A stretch of 64,000 nt of DNA from Amazonocrinis nigriterrae CENA67 (GCF_016056305.1 NZ_JAECZC010000029.1:42904-106903); one strand, 5' to 3'. Shown: positions 46,858 through 55,961, counted from the stretch's first letter. Notes: generated from the sequence alone by a model not told the origin. Numbers and translations: made by a program.

Positions 46858-48378
46858 TCAAAGAGCAAATAAATTCTTGAATATTCTCTCAATAATATTA
46901 CAAATAAAATTCCAACATAGAGGTTGCCTCACCTCTGTATCCTGTACTGGGTTACTGTCATTTATTAAACCTGAAGAATAATTACATTTTCCACATGAAC
47001 AGCTTTTTCGTTTACGAAGTCTGTAATACTCCTGCTCAAGAGTAATTAATCCTGCCTTTTTAAAGTCCGATTTTTTCAGACGAAGTTTGTATTTTCTATA
47101 AAAGTGTTGGCTGACTTCTTTACGAATCCATTTATCCAATTCACGTATTTGCTGTATGTCGGTAATTACCATAAAAAATCCCATCCAACTTTTTACTCTT
47201 TCTCCAAGCACCCCACCGCATACATTACATATTTGCTCACCGCGCCCAGTGACTTTTCTATTAATTACATATTTGATAAAAAACCTAAATCTACGCTTAG
47301 GAATTCTCCCAGTTTTATAAGCAGACTCTTCATTAATTTTTTCTATAATCTTTTGCTGAAACCTCAAAATATTTGCAGGTTTAACTTTGATATGCTCAAG
47401 AGTAAATTGAAAACCAACAAATTATAGAAAATCTTGAGCTATATCAACATACTTGGTTTTACTTTCATCCGTATGTAATTCCAACTTTATATCTTGTAGC
47501 TTTTGAGCTACTTCTTGATGTACTAAGGAAATAAACTCTTTGTGTTCTAAAAGTATTACAAAATCATCTGCATAGCGGACGTATCTCAAAGGATATTTTT
47601 TCGATAAATCATTGATAACCCAACAATCAAATTCATGTAAATATAGATTTGCAAGCATTCCTGAAAGTACGCCACCTTGAGGAATACCCTGAGTTCTAAT
47701 AATTCTTTGATTATTTAGAATAGGCTTGCGACGATGAAAAAAACGGTATCCGTAGATTTTACCACGTTGATTTTTGTGTGGAAGCCCGCCAGCTTTGATA
47801 AACCGTTTCAATAATTTACTAGCTAGAGTATCTTGACCAAACTTCCTCTCGATAATCCTAAACAGATATTCGTGAGACAACCTATCAAAAAATTTGACTA
47901 TATCAGCATCTAAAGCAAATATAAAACCTTGTTTAATATAATGATGAATCAAAGTTGCTGCATAGGGTGCAGACTTTCCTTTTCTATACGCACAAGAAAC
48001 TTTATCTAGTCTAGGTGTAGCTTGAAAATCTTTTTCTCTCTCTCTATAAATAGCATCATACAAGACTTTTTGAACGATAACATCACGTATCGTAGCAATT
48101 GATAAAATTCGCTTTCCACCAGATGGCTTGTCTTGTTCTATTTCTCGAAAAGTATAAAACTGATATGTACCTTTCAATAATCTATTTGACAGAAGCTGAC
48201 ACCGTAAATCAAGCTCTTTCTTGAAGGTTTGGTAAGAAATACCATCTACCCCCATCTGAACTTTTGGCTCACCCTGCTGCAAGAAATCAGTTTTTTGTCG
48301 TTCATAAGCTTCAAAGGCAGCCTTTAGCTTCTCAGGCTGAAAATACTCAGTGAGTATATCGTCCAAGGATTTGGACAT
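46858..48378 (-). pseudogene. Group II-like reverse transcriptase with one in-frame stop
   Basis: RNA-directed DNA polymerase of about 506 codons. RT blocks: GVDGISYQTF, GGKRILSIATIRDVIVQKVL, FALDADIVKFFD, QGIPQGGVLSGMLANLYLHE and the catalytic RYVRYADDFVILL. A TAA at 47422-47424 ends the first 318 residues at AQDFL. The same frame then continues FVGFQFTLEHIKVKPANILR with no shift, so this is a single nonsense codon. The second part has a maturase-X/thumb-like segment (SWMGFFMVITDIQQIRELDK) and two cysteine pairs (CNVC, CSCGKC). I see no domain V of a group II intron downstream, and no retron NAxxH or VTG motifs. A structured leader lies upstream. It may be a domesticated or defence RT, or a decayed one. 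Confidence 0.85.
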
Positions 48379-48416
48379 ATTTATTTTTACTATTTAGTAA
48401 CTATTGAATTATTTAA

Positions 48417-48660
48417 AAGTGCCTAATGCTAAGGCGGACAGGGAACGCTAGGCACTTTATCAACCTGTCTCCTCTACTATGGTGTAGAGTATAACCATTA
48501 CCTATTATTTCTAATAGGTATAAAGAAACTCCTGTCAAGGTGGGCTTCTTATGTTTATTCCATTGCTATAAGTTAGCATAGCTTGGAACAGCCACCCACT
48601 TGGGATAAGATACCGTTAGGCGTCTCACGGCAGGTTCAAAGACCTAACCTGGCATTATTA
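48417..48660 (-). ncRNA. Candidate structured RNA upstream of the reverse transcriptase
   Basis: Five stem-loops lie in about 245 bases on the RT strand. They are 48417-48457 (9-bp perfect stem AAGTGCCTA/TAGGCACTT), 48472-48489 (CTCTAC/GTAGAG), 48499-48520 (TACCTATTA, GAAA loop, TAATAGGTA), about 48561-48585 (GCTAT/ATAGC) and about 48613-48652 (GTTAGG/CCTAAC). The GAAA tetraloop is only a GNRA loop on the RT strand, which gives the orientation. RT-associated RNAs upstream of the RT occur in group II introns, retrons and some defence RTs. Which type this is remains open. Confidence 0.6.
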
Positions 48661-48800
48661 GAAAGCGTATCACAAGTTATTAATCACTTGATTAGAACTG
48701 GATTTTTATATACAAACAAAATATAAATTAAGTATTATTACGCTAAAAGGGATAGAGTGGATTCATCATAATCATACTGGAATGCTTGTCAAAATAATTT

Positions 48801-49270
48801 ATGGCCCAAAAAACTCCTGAGTATAGTCATGTAAAAATGCCTACCGTCCAACAACTCATCAGTATGGATTGGCAGTATATCGAAGGAGATTGGGACAATG
48901 CCAAAGTTACCGAACGCGAAAACTTCAAGCAAGTTCTACTGACAGAACACCTCAAAGCCGCCATTAAACGCATCAACTTAGACGACAACAGCAACCCTTA
49001 GCTAGATGATATCCAAGTTCAAACCGCAGTCAGTCAGTTAGAACGCTTGAGGTGCAAACAGATTAATAGAAGCCAACCAAGCTGCTACAGAATTGCTACT
49101 CAAAGCTACTATTATATTAGGGTCAGATGGCAAACAGTACACCGTGCATTTTATTGAATTTGATCCTGAATATTAAGAGCGCAGGGATTTTATCGCCATC
49201 AATCAATACCGAGTAGATCCGCCTTAGACAACATCTAATCGGGGGTTCATTCGGGGTAGCAGTCAACTAG
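48801..49270 (+). pseudogene. hsdR: Type I restriction HsdR remnant
   Basis: The opening frame (66 codons, SMDWQYIEGDWDNAKVTERE) ends at a stop at 48999-49001. The same protein then continues LDDIQVQTAVSQLERL, shifts frame near 49055, reads GANRLIEANQAATELLLKAT then FIEFDPEY, meets a stop, continues ERRDFIAINQYRVDPP, meets another stop, and fades out. The pattern (AV..L..L.A..L.EAN, then F...NQ.RV..P) is the N-terminal nuclease region of HsdR. Only about 150 of roughly 1000 codons survive. No HsdM or HsdS gene is near. Confidence 0.8.
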
Positions 49271-49291
49271 AAGGTGCTAAAAATTATTCCA

Positions 49292-49325
49292 TGTAGGGGC
49301 GTACAGCTAGCTGTACGCCCCTACA
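49292..49325. repeat. Perfect 34-bp palindrome
   Basis: Arms of 17 bases, TGTAGGGGCGTACAGCT and its exact reverse complement, with no loop. GC-rich in AT-rich surroundings and resembling the dispersed palindromes elsewhere in the window. Probably a REP-type or MITE-type repeat. Confidence 0.85.
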
Positions 49326-49552
49326 CTTAAACAATGTGTCGTAATGATTAATGAAATTGGTATAACCAAGGATCTTAAAGTCCCTCTTTGCATCAAAGAA
49401 GGGTTAGGGAAAGGTTGATTAAACTCACGTCTTTTTCAGAAAATCGTTAAGCAGTTGAAGCAAGCAAAGGCGAAATTAAAAACTTTAAAGAATGAGTTTG
49501 TGAAGCGTTAAAATCAGGCAAATTATCGTGTATGCAAAACCCAATTTAGATT
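49326..49552. other. Spacer with possible gene-end remnant
   Basis: 227 bases. A short plus-strand frame reads VKQLKQAKAKLKTLKNEFVK and stops at about 49511. It looks like the coiled end of a lost protein but cannot be assigned. CCCTCTTTGCATCAAAGAAGGG at 49382-49403 is a weak hairpin. Confidence 0.4.
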
Positions 49553-50458
49553 TTAAATTTGGGATTGTGAAAGATTTCGCGGTTTTTCACCTTGAGAACA
49601 CCGATCAAACCACTCTTGGTATTTTTTCTGAGTTGACTCATCTGTAACCGTGATTGTTACTTTCACCTGCTGACATCCATGATGGCGTTCTAGAGCGATC
49701 GCGTTCAAAAGTAAACTGGCAATTTTAGGAGAGCTAAATTCACCACTCACTGTTAAACCACTATCAACAGTACTAACTTCAGAAATTTCTCCTTTAGTTA
49801 ACTCAATACCAGAAATTTCTCCTGCTGTTAAATCAATTTCTGCAAGTTGTTTATGTTCTGGACTAACTTGTTCTACAATCAATTTTTCACGCCGGACAGG
49901 AACTTGTACCATCCGGGTTTCTATTTCTTTGCGAACAATTACTTCTCCAACTTTACGCTTACTACTGTCAATTACTAGCCGTTCTTCAAGTAAACGTATA
50001 ATTTTTTCTTCGTCAGATAATTCTAAATCTGGTGATTCTAATTGGCTGTTTATAGTTTGACTATCAGCTGATTGATCTGAGATATTTTGGTAGCCTGGTA
50101 TGTTTGTTCCTTGATATTCAGGCATATACTTTATTTCTGATTTATTTATGTCTAGGAAAATAGATTTGGTTTCATTGTTAACTGTTTTGATTCTTTGACT
50201 TCTCAAAATAATTAACTGATGTTTATCAAATGATTGCTGGCTTGATTCTACACTATCTTGATGTACCTGCTGGTCTATTACTAAGTTTAACTGAAGATTA
50301 GCATCTAAAAACAAATCCTTGACTTTACCTACTAGTTGACCTTGACTATCAATTACATTGAAATATTTCACTCGATTTTTTAAAATTACTAGTAAGTTGC
50401 GAACACTATTTTTTGGGTTCAGTGCTTCCAAGTTACTTGCTATTGGTTGGCTATTCAT
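49553..50458 (-). CDS. DUF2382 (YsnF/AvaK-type) protein with PRC-like N-terminus
   Basis: 301 residues. The N-terminal part (about 25-75) has a PRC-barrel-like strand pattern (YFNVIDSQGQLVGKVKDLFL). A low-complexity linker follows, then one DUF2382 unit (about 160-210: LLEERLVIDSSKRKVGEVIV then EIETRMVQVPVRREKLIVEQ). The C-terminus is an unrelated strand-rich part. DUF2382 proteins include AvaK, a marker of akinetes in Anabaena variabilis, and YsnF stress proteins; the biochemical role is unknown. It is the most diverged of three paralogues in a row. Cytosolic, no signal peptide. Confidence 0.82.
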   Translation of the reverse strand: MNSQPIASNLEALNPKNSVRNLLVILKNRVKYFNVIDSQGQLVGKVKDLFLDANLQLNLVIDQQVHQDSVESSQQSFDKHQLIILRSQRIKTVNNETKSIFLDINKSEIKYMPEYQGTNIPGYQNISDQSADSQTINSQLESPDLELSDEEKIIRLLEERLVIDSSKRKVGEVIVRKEIETRMVQVPVRREKLIVEQVSPEHKQLAEIDLTAGEISGIELTKGEISEVSTVDSGLTVSGEFSSPKIASLLLNAIALERHHGCQQVKVTITVTDESTQKKYQEWFDRCSQGEKPRNLSQSQI

Positions 50459-50584
50459 AAATCATATTAACTATCAAACATAATCTTGTAGACTGATAAC
50501 TAATGACTGTTATCAGTTATCAGTCATCGGTCATCAGTCTTGATATCGATTTAGTAATTAGCTAATAACTAATTACTAATTTTA

Positions 50585-51496
50585 TTAGCGTTCCTCAACA
50601 GGAAGACCGGGAGCATTGATATCTAATTCTTCACGACGTACAGTTTCTTGAGCTTCAACTGTGTCATGATCCACAACTTTTTTAACTCTGACTTCTTCAC
50701 GCACAACTGCTTCTTTGCGAATGTCAGGTGTTTCTTCGTATAGTTCTACGCGAACAACTTCACCTTCGCGGAAGTCAGCTTCACCAGGGGAAACAACTTG
50801 GCCTGCGCCTGCTGGGGTTTCACGTTCAATAACAACACGTTCTCTTTCGATGGGAACCGCAACTTTTGCGGTTTCAGTTTCTATGTGTTTACCAATTGTG
50901 ACTTCTCCTGCTTTACGGCGTATTTTATTCGCAATTAGCCTTTCTTCGTACAATCGCAAGGTTTGATGATTTTGCTCATTTAGCCCGTATAAAGCAGGCT
51001 CATGTTCATATGTATATGTGTCACGATTGTAAGTTGGCGTAGCCGTCGTTCTGTAACTTGTATCTATTGGTGCGCCTGTTTCAAGAGAGGCGGTTGTATC
51101 TAGAGGTGTAGCAGCGTCTACAGCGCCAGTTTGATAGCTAGGATTGCGATATACTCCGCGCACACGTTCTTCATAATCGTAATCAAGTATATCGCGATCG
51201 CTGAATTCAGGTAAGTCTTCTGCTTGTTCTCTGGTTAGACCAACAGCGTAGACGCGATCGCTATTATAGTCAATACGAGAACGACCAACTGGTAATAATA
51301 CTTTTTTACCAAAAATCCAAAAACCTAAGTCAACAACTAAATAGCGAAAATGCCCTTCTTCATCAACTAAGACATCACTAATTACGCCAATCTTTTCGTT
51401 AGTTGTTTCTGTATAGACACCAAGTCCTTTAACATCATTACCTTGAAAAGTATCTTGGTAATCCGGATCAAAATCTTCTAATCTGTAAAGACCCAT
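50585..51496 (-). CDS. PRC-barrel and DUF2382 (AvaK/YsnF-like) protein
   Basis: 303 residues from the ATG at 51496, which has GAGG about nine bases upstream (an ATG at 51520 adds eight residues). PRC-barrel domain about 1-110 (GLYRLEDFDPDYQDTFQGND then GVISDVLVDEEGHFRYLVVD). DUF2382 about 180-295 (LRLYEERLIANKIRRKAGEV then ETETAKVAVPIERERVVIER). Clearly a paralogue of the next gene upstream, so a tandem duplication. PRC barrels occur in photosynthetic reaction-centre subunit H and in RNA-maturation factors; here the role is likely stress- or differentiation-linked, as inference from AvaK. Confidence 0.88.
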   Translation of the reverse strand: MGLYRLEDFDPDYQDTFQGNDVKGLGVYTETTNEKIGVISDVLVDEEGHFRYLVVDLGFWIFGKKVLLPVGRSRIDYNSDRVYAVGLTREQAEDLPEFSDRDILDYDYEERVRGVYRNPSYQTGAVDAATPLDTTASLETGAPIDTSYRTTATPTYNRDTYTYEHEPALYGLNEQNHQTLRLYEERLIANKIRRKAGEVTIGKHIETETAKVAVPIERERVVIERETPAGAGQVVSPGEADFREGEVVRVELYEETPDIRKEAVVREEVRVKKVVDHDTVEAQETVRREELDINAPGLPVEER

Positions 51497-51783
51497 ATAT
51501 TCTACCTCTGACAGTATCATGTTTTCTCATATTAATTAATGTACAATTTTATTCACTAATATGCCTCCTACTACCGACTGAATTAGCGAACTCAAGTTTT
51601 ATCTAAAGTAAGAGAGTATAGATATTCTGCTGAAATTAAAAGTATGAAAAGCTGAAGGGTGAAGTAATCAATTATCTGTACAGACTTCACCCATTATGGA
51701 TACAAATTTGATTTTTTGACATCTATACTTTTACCTTTTAATGGATGAAGCAATTTTATACTTCACACTTCACACTTCATACT

Positions 51784-52614
51784 TCAACCTTCAGTTCTAG
51801 TATCACTCACATGCAATTCGCCTGCTGTATTAATATCTAACTCTTCTCGACGAATTGTATCTTGGGCTTCTACTGTGTCTCGATCTACGACTTTCCTAAC
51901 TCGGACTTCCTCGCGGACAAACGCTTCTTTATGAATATCAGGCGTTTCTTCGTATACTTCTATACGCGCCACTTGTCCATCTTGGAATTTAGCTTCGTTG
52001 GGATCTACAACTGTTCCTGCTGCTGTTGAAGGAACTCGTTCAATGACAACACGTTCTTTTTGAATAGGAACAGAAACATGTGCAGTTTCCGTTTCAACAT
52101 GCTTGCTAACCGCTACTTCTCCAGTTTTAATTCGGTGCTTGCTGGCAATTAACCGTTCTTCATACAGCCTTAAAGTTTGATGATATTGCTCATTCAAATC
52201 GTATAAAGTTGGTTCTTTCTGGTAACTGTATGTTTCGCGATCATAAATTACATTACTGGTTGGAGAACGAAAGACACTGCGTACACTTTCTTCATATTGC
52301 TCATCAACAATTGTGTCTTCTCTGTACTCAACTAAATTTTCTACTTGCTGTTTACTAAGTCCATCAACATAGACACGTTTTGCTGGATAATTGATGCGCG
52401 AAAGTCCAATTGGTAGTAGTATTTTCTTATGAAGAGAATCTACGCTGGTGTCAATCACTAAATATCGGAAACGACCATTTTGATCAACTAAAGCATCTGC
52501 AACTGTGCCAACCCTGACTCCCCCTTCAGTGTACAATTCCAAACCTTTTACATCATCACCACCAAAAGTTTCTCGGTAGTTCGGGTCAAATTGTTCGAGT
52601 TTGTAAAGAGGCAT
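51784..52614 (-). CDS. PRC-barrel and DUF2382 (AvaK/YsnF-like) protein, paralogue
   Basis: 276 residues with the same layout as the gene at 50585-51496 and long identical stretches (LRLYEERLIASKHRIKTGEV; KVVDRDTVEAQDTIRREELD). The middle linker is shorter. The PRC domain begins at the first residue (PLYKLEQFDPNYRETFGGDD). The 290-base gap to its paralogue is AT-rich with CACTTCAC-type repeats (about 51755-51780), so each copy may have its own promoter. Confidence 0.88.
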   Translation of the reverse strand: MPLYKLEQFDPNYRETFGGDDVKGLELYTEGGVRVGTVADALVDQNGRFRYLVIDTSVDSLHKKILLPIGLSRINYPAKRVYVDGLSKQQVENLVEYREDTIVDEQYEESVRSVFRSPTSNVIYDRETYSYQKEPTLYDLNEQYHQTLRLYEERLIASKHRIKTGEVAVSKHVETETAHVSVPIQKERVVIERVPSTAAGTVVDPNEAKFQDGQVARIEVYEETPDIHKEAFVREEVRVRKVVDRDTVEAQDTIRREELDINTAGELHVSDTRTEG

Positions 52615-52679
52615 ATGTTTGAAGCTGGTGAAAATATCTACCTCTTAAGCTAAAGAATATTGTTTAGTATTTCCTCCTG

Positions 52680-52935
52680 CTGGCGACTGAATTAAAGATA
52701 GATTTGGGAATAGGGAATGGGGAATGGGGAATGGGGAACTCGGGGCCCCCTCTGGGGATAAGGGGCAATGGGGAATGGGGAATGGTAAAAAAGTTATTTC
52801 TAACTTCTCCCTCATCCCCCCTGCACCTCTGCTCCCCTGCATCCCTGCTCCCCTGCACCTCTGCATTCCTGCACCCCTGCACCTCTGCACCCCTGCTCCC
52901 CTGCTCCCCTGCACCCCTGCACCTCTCTCTGCCCT
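52680..52935. repeat. Long block of short tandem repeats
   Basis: GGGGAATGGGGAATGG units (about 52710-52780) and then many CCCCTGCACCTCTG/CTCCCCTG units (about 52800-52930) fill the spacer before the zinc ATPase stop codon. Open frames across it on both strands are low-complexity artefacts. Confidence 0.9.
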
Positions 52936-55410
52936 TCATCTCCCCCGCTCCCCCTTAGCTCGAAATAGTCTCATACCATTGGCTGTCACCAGTAGGGAAG
53001 TTCCTGTATCTGCTAGTACAGCAATTGCTAAGCCAACAAAACCTAAAGTACCTAGTAGTAAAAATAGCCCTTTCGTCACAAGGGAAAAGATGACATTTTG
53101 TTGAATTACTGAGACTGTACGACGGCTTAAATTTACTGCATAGGCAAGTCGTCTCAGGTCACTACCTACTAAAACTACATCTGCTGTCTCTAAAGCAATA
53201 TCTATTCCACCAACGGCAAAACTGATATCTGCGGTAGCTAAGGCTGGCGCGTCGTTGATGCCATCACCCACCATCCCTACAATACCAGACCGCCGCAACT
53301 GCTGAATTGCTTGCAGCTTGTCTTCTGGTAAGAGTTCTGCTCGATAGTCTGTGATTTCTAGTTGTTGAGCAATCTGTTTGGCTACAGGTGTGCGATCGCC
53401 TGTTAACATGATTACATCTCGCATTCCCAGGCGTTTCAACAATCGTACAGCCTCCGCAGCTTCTAGCCGCAAGCCATCTGCTAAGGCGATGACTCCTAAT
53501 AATTTGTGGCTATTACCTACCAATACTGTTGTTTGCCCTAAACTTTCAATTTCCGTCAACAAGGATTCAGCTGTTGATAAAGTTACACCAAAATCAGCAA
53601 ACAACCGCCGATTTCCTACTAAATAAAGATTTCCGTCCACTTGTGCAGCAACGCCTTTACCAGGATAGGCTGTAAAATTCTCAATAGTTTTTAACTCTAA
53701 TGCTTGTGCTTTTGCTGTAGCAACAATCGCTTTAGCTAAAGGATGTTCTGATTGTTGTTCTAAAGAGGCGGCAATCGATAACACAAAATTGCTATTTACT
53801 CCGTCCAAATCATAAATTTTTTGTACTACAGGTTCTCCTTGGGTTAAAGTTCCCGTTTTATCAAAAGCCAAACTAGTTAAGTGTCCAGCTTTCTCCAATG
53901 CATAACCACCTTTGAATAAAACTCCGTGCCAGGTTGCCGCACCAATGGCGCTAACAATAGAAACTGGGGTAGAAATTACTAAGGCACAGGGACAGGCAAT
54001 CACTAGCAAAACTAATGCCCGATACAGCCAAACGTTAATAGGTTGAGCAAATAGCAAAGGTGGAATTAAGGCAATAGCGATCGCACTTACAATTACTATA
54101 GGTGTATAAATTTCTGCAAATTTATCTACCCACTGCTGGGTAGGTGCGCGGCTTGATTGCGCCTCTTCTACAAGATGAATAATTTTAGCAACAGTTGTAT
54201 CCCTAGCGGTGTGAGTAACTTTGACTTCTAAAAAACCTGTTTGATTCAAAGTACCAGCAAAAACAATGTCCCCAGGTGCTTTATCTTCTGGAATCGATTC
54301 TCCGGTAATCGGCGACTGGTCAATGGCACTCATTCCAGAAACCACTACGCCATCTAGCGCCACACGCTGTCCTGGTCGAATCGTCAAAATTTCCCCTACT
54401 CTAACACTGTCAACAGCAACTGTAACTTCTTGATGATTGCGCTTGACAGTCGCAGTGGATGGAGTCAAATCCATCAAGTTACGAATGGCATTACGAGTAC
54501 GACCAAATGTGAAGACTTGCAGCGTTGTACCCAAGGAGAACAAAAAAACCACCAGTGCTGCTTCAAACCAATCTCCTAAAATTACTGCCCCAATCACGGA
54601 AATGGTCATCAGCAGATTCATATCTGCACGGCGCAAACGCAATTCAAATAAACCTGCGCGTGCAATGGGATAGCCAGCAACTACTATGCCAATACCATAA
54701 AAAGCCCTGGCAATCCAAATGGGTAATGCTAAATACTGAGCGAGTAAGCCTAAAACTAACCCTATGCCCGCCAGAATCACGCTTTGTCCTCGACGGTTAG
54801 TAATCCAGAAATTCCAATTTGTAACAATAGTATTTTGAGTTTGTAATAACTTCTCTTCAACTTCCCCGTTATCCTGCTCCCCTGCTCCCCTGCTCCCCTG
54901 CTCCCCTGCATGGTCATGGTCATGATCATGATCACAAGAGTGACCGTGATGTGAAATACTGCCCTCAAGACTCTGCTCAACTGTATAGCCTAAAGCTTGA
55001 ATTCGTTGATAAATTGTTGTTTCACTCACTTGTTGCGGATCGTAGGATATTTGCGATCGCCCTGTGGTAAAGCTAACTGCTGCCTCACTCACACCTGTAA
55101 TCTGTTGTAACCCTACCTCGATTGTTTTGGCACAACTGCCACAGTCCATCCCACTAATTTGTACCTGTAGCGTTTTTGCAGGAGCGACATCAACGGTATA
55201 GCCCAAAACAATGATGCGGTTTTTGATTTCTGCTTCACTCAACAGATGTGAGTCGTAGGAAACCCTTACTCGACCTGTGGCAAAACTCACTGAAGCTGAC
55301 ATCACACCACTTAACTGCTGCAAGCTGGCTTCAATTGTCTTGGCACAGCTGCCACAATCCATACCACCGACCTGCAACGTTTGAGTTTTAAGGGAATTGC
55401 TCTGATTCAT
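52936..55410 (-). CDS. ziaA: Zinc/cadmium-type P1B ATPase (ZiaA/CadA-like)
   Basis: Heavy-metal exporter of 824 residues in the plasma membrane. Two N-terminal HMA domains (about 8-75 and 80-145), each with GMDCGSCAKTIE. A His-Asp metal-binding linker follows (HHGHSCDHDHDHDH, about 155-168). Then eight membrane helices, CPCALVISTP in helix six, DKTGTLTQG phosphorylation loop, SEHPLAKAI and GDGINDAPALATAD. The CPC motif and HMA/His linker suit Zn, Cd or Pb; the exact metal is inference. In the linker, AGEQGSRGAGEQDNGE is encoded by GCAGGGGA tandem repeats (54873-54909), the same repeat as in the spacers. Divergent from its ArsR-type regulator with an operator between. Confidence 0.94.
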   Translation of the reverse strand: MNQSNSLKTQTLQVGGMDCGSCAKTIEASLQQLSGVMSASVSFATGRVRVSYDSHLLSEAEIKNRIIVLGYTVDVAPAKTLQVQISGMDCGSCAKTIEVGLQQITGVSEAAVSFTTGRSQISYDPQQVSETTIYQRIQALGYTVEQSLEGSISHHGHSCDHDHDHDHAGEQGSRGAGEQDNGEVEEKLLQTQNTIVTNWNFWITNRRGQSVILAGIGLVLGLLAQYLALPIWIARAFYGIGIVVAGYPIARAGLFELRLRRADMNLLMTISVIGAVILGDWFEAALVVFLFSLGTTLQVFTFGRTRNAIRNLMDLTPSTATVKRNHQEVTVAVDSVRVGEILTIRPGQRVALDGVVVSGMSAIDQSPITGESIPEDKAPGDIVFAGTLNQTGFLEVKVTHTARDTTVAKIIHLVEEAQSSRAPTQQWVDKFAEIYTPIVIVSAIAIALIPPLLFAQPINVWLYRALVLLVIACPCALVISTPVSIVSAIGAATWHGVLFKGGYALEKAGHLTSLAFDKTGTLTQGEPVVQKIYDLDGVNSNFVLSIAASLEQQSEHPLAKAIVATAKAQALELKTIENFTAYPGKGVAAQVDGNLYLVGNRRLFADFGVTLSTAESLLTEIESLGQTTVLVGNSHKLLGVIALADGLRLEAAEAVRLLKRLGMRDVIMLTGDRTPVAKQIAQQLEITDYRAELLPEDKLQAIQQLRRSGIVGMVGDGINDAPALATADISFAVGGIDIALETADVVLVGSDLRRLAYAVNLSRRTVSVIQQNVIFSLVTKGLFLLLGTLGFVGLAIAVLADTGTSLLVTANGMRLFRAKGERGR
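54873..54909. repeat. GCAGGGGA tandem repeat inside the ATPase gene
   Basis: Four to five CTCCCCTG octamers in frame within the His-rich linker of the zinc ATPase. It adds about 12 residues and preserves the reading frame. Confidence 0.88.
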
Positions 55411-55459
55411 GGCAACTCTACTAAAAAGGCTAAAAATTTAACTGCCACTATTCTAATAC

Positions 55460-55485
55460 AACAATTGAACAACTGTTCAATTGTT
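55460..55485. promoter_or_regulatory. 12-2-12 ArsR/SmtB-type operator
   Basis: Perfect inverted repeat: AACAATTGAACA, two bases (AC), TGTTCAATTGTT. This is the 12-2-12 layout with the TGAACA/TGTTCA core known for SmtB, ZiaR and AztR operators. It lies 50 bases before the ATPase start and 60 bases before the regulator start, so it can control both promoters. Confidence 0.93.
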
Positions 55486-55544
55486 CAAAAAACTATAATA
55501 ATAGGTAGTATTGAGATTAATAACCATTACCCATACGCAACGAG

Positions 55545-55961
55545 ATGAATAAGCACAAGTTAGACAACAGCAATAATACTGAGACGCTAAACTGTGAAAG
55601 GTATCTAGTGAATTTAGAGAATGTGCGTAGTTCGCGATCGCAAATTTTACCCACTGCAAAAGCACAGCAGATGGCAGAAATCTTGAGTTTACTAGCAGAT
55701 ACAAATCGCCTACGCCTGATATCAGCCTTGGCTGCTCAGGAGTTATGTGTTTGCGATCTAGCAGCCTTAACAAAAATGAGTGAATCAGCTGTTTGCCATC
55801 AACTACGCTTATTGAAAGCCATGCGTTTAGTCAGCTATCGGCGAGAGGGTCGCAAAGTCTATTACAGCTTGGCTGACAGTCACATTACCAACCTGTACTA
55901 CTTTTTAGTAGAACATTTGAACGAATCAGATGATGAAGTTTTGACTGAAAGTTTGGTGTGA
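55545..55961 (+). CDS. ArsR/SmtB-family metal-sensing repressor (ZiaR/AztR-like)
   Basis: 138-residue winged-helix repressor; derepresses the zinc ATPase when metal binds. The alpha3 site ELCVCDLAALTK carries two Cys. The recognition helix is MSESAVCHQLRLLKAMRLVSY, here quoted only in part as SESAVCHQLRLLKAM. The alpha5 site is DSHITNLYYFLVEHLNE (Asp, His, His, Glu). Both metal sites thus seem intact. A polar N-terminal arm of about 40 residues precedes, as in ZiaR-type proteins. Divergent from the ATPase, with the 12-2-12 operator between. Confidence 0.93.
   Translation: MNKHKLDNSNNTETLNCERYLVNLENVRSSRSQILPTAKAQQMAEILSLLADTNRLRLISALAAQELCVCDLAALTKMSESAVCHQLRLLKAMRLVSYRREGRKVYYSLADSHITNLYYFLVEHLNESDDEVLTESLV

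Noticed and set aside
46858-48378. Complete group II intron
   Set aside because: I find no domain V/VI-like hairpin between the RT end and the HigA remnant and no clear GUGYG boundary upstream.
46858-48378. Diversity-generating retroelement or classical retron
   Set aside because: No template/variable repeat pair is seen nearby, and the RT lacks the NAxxH and VTG motifs of retron RTs.
52800-52935. CRISPR array or coding region
   Set aside because: Short degenerate octamer repeats without spacers; open frames on both strands are low-complexity shadows.
55477-55773. Minus-strand frame across the ArsR promoter and gene
   Set aside because: It covers the operator and the start of a well-supported repressor gene on the other strand.
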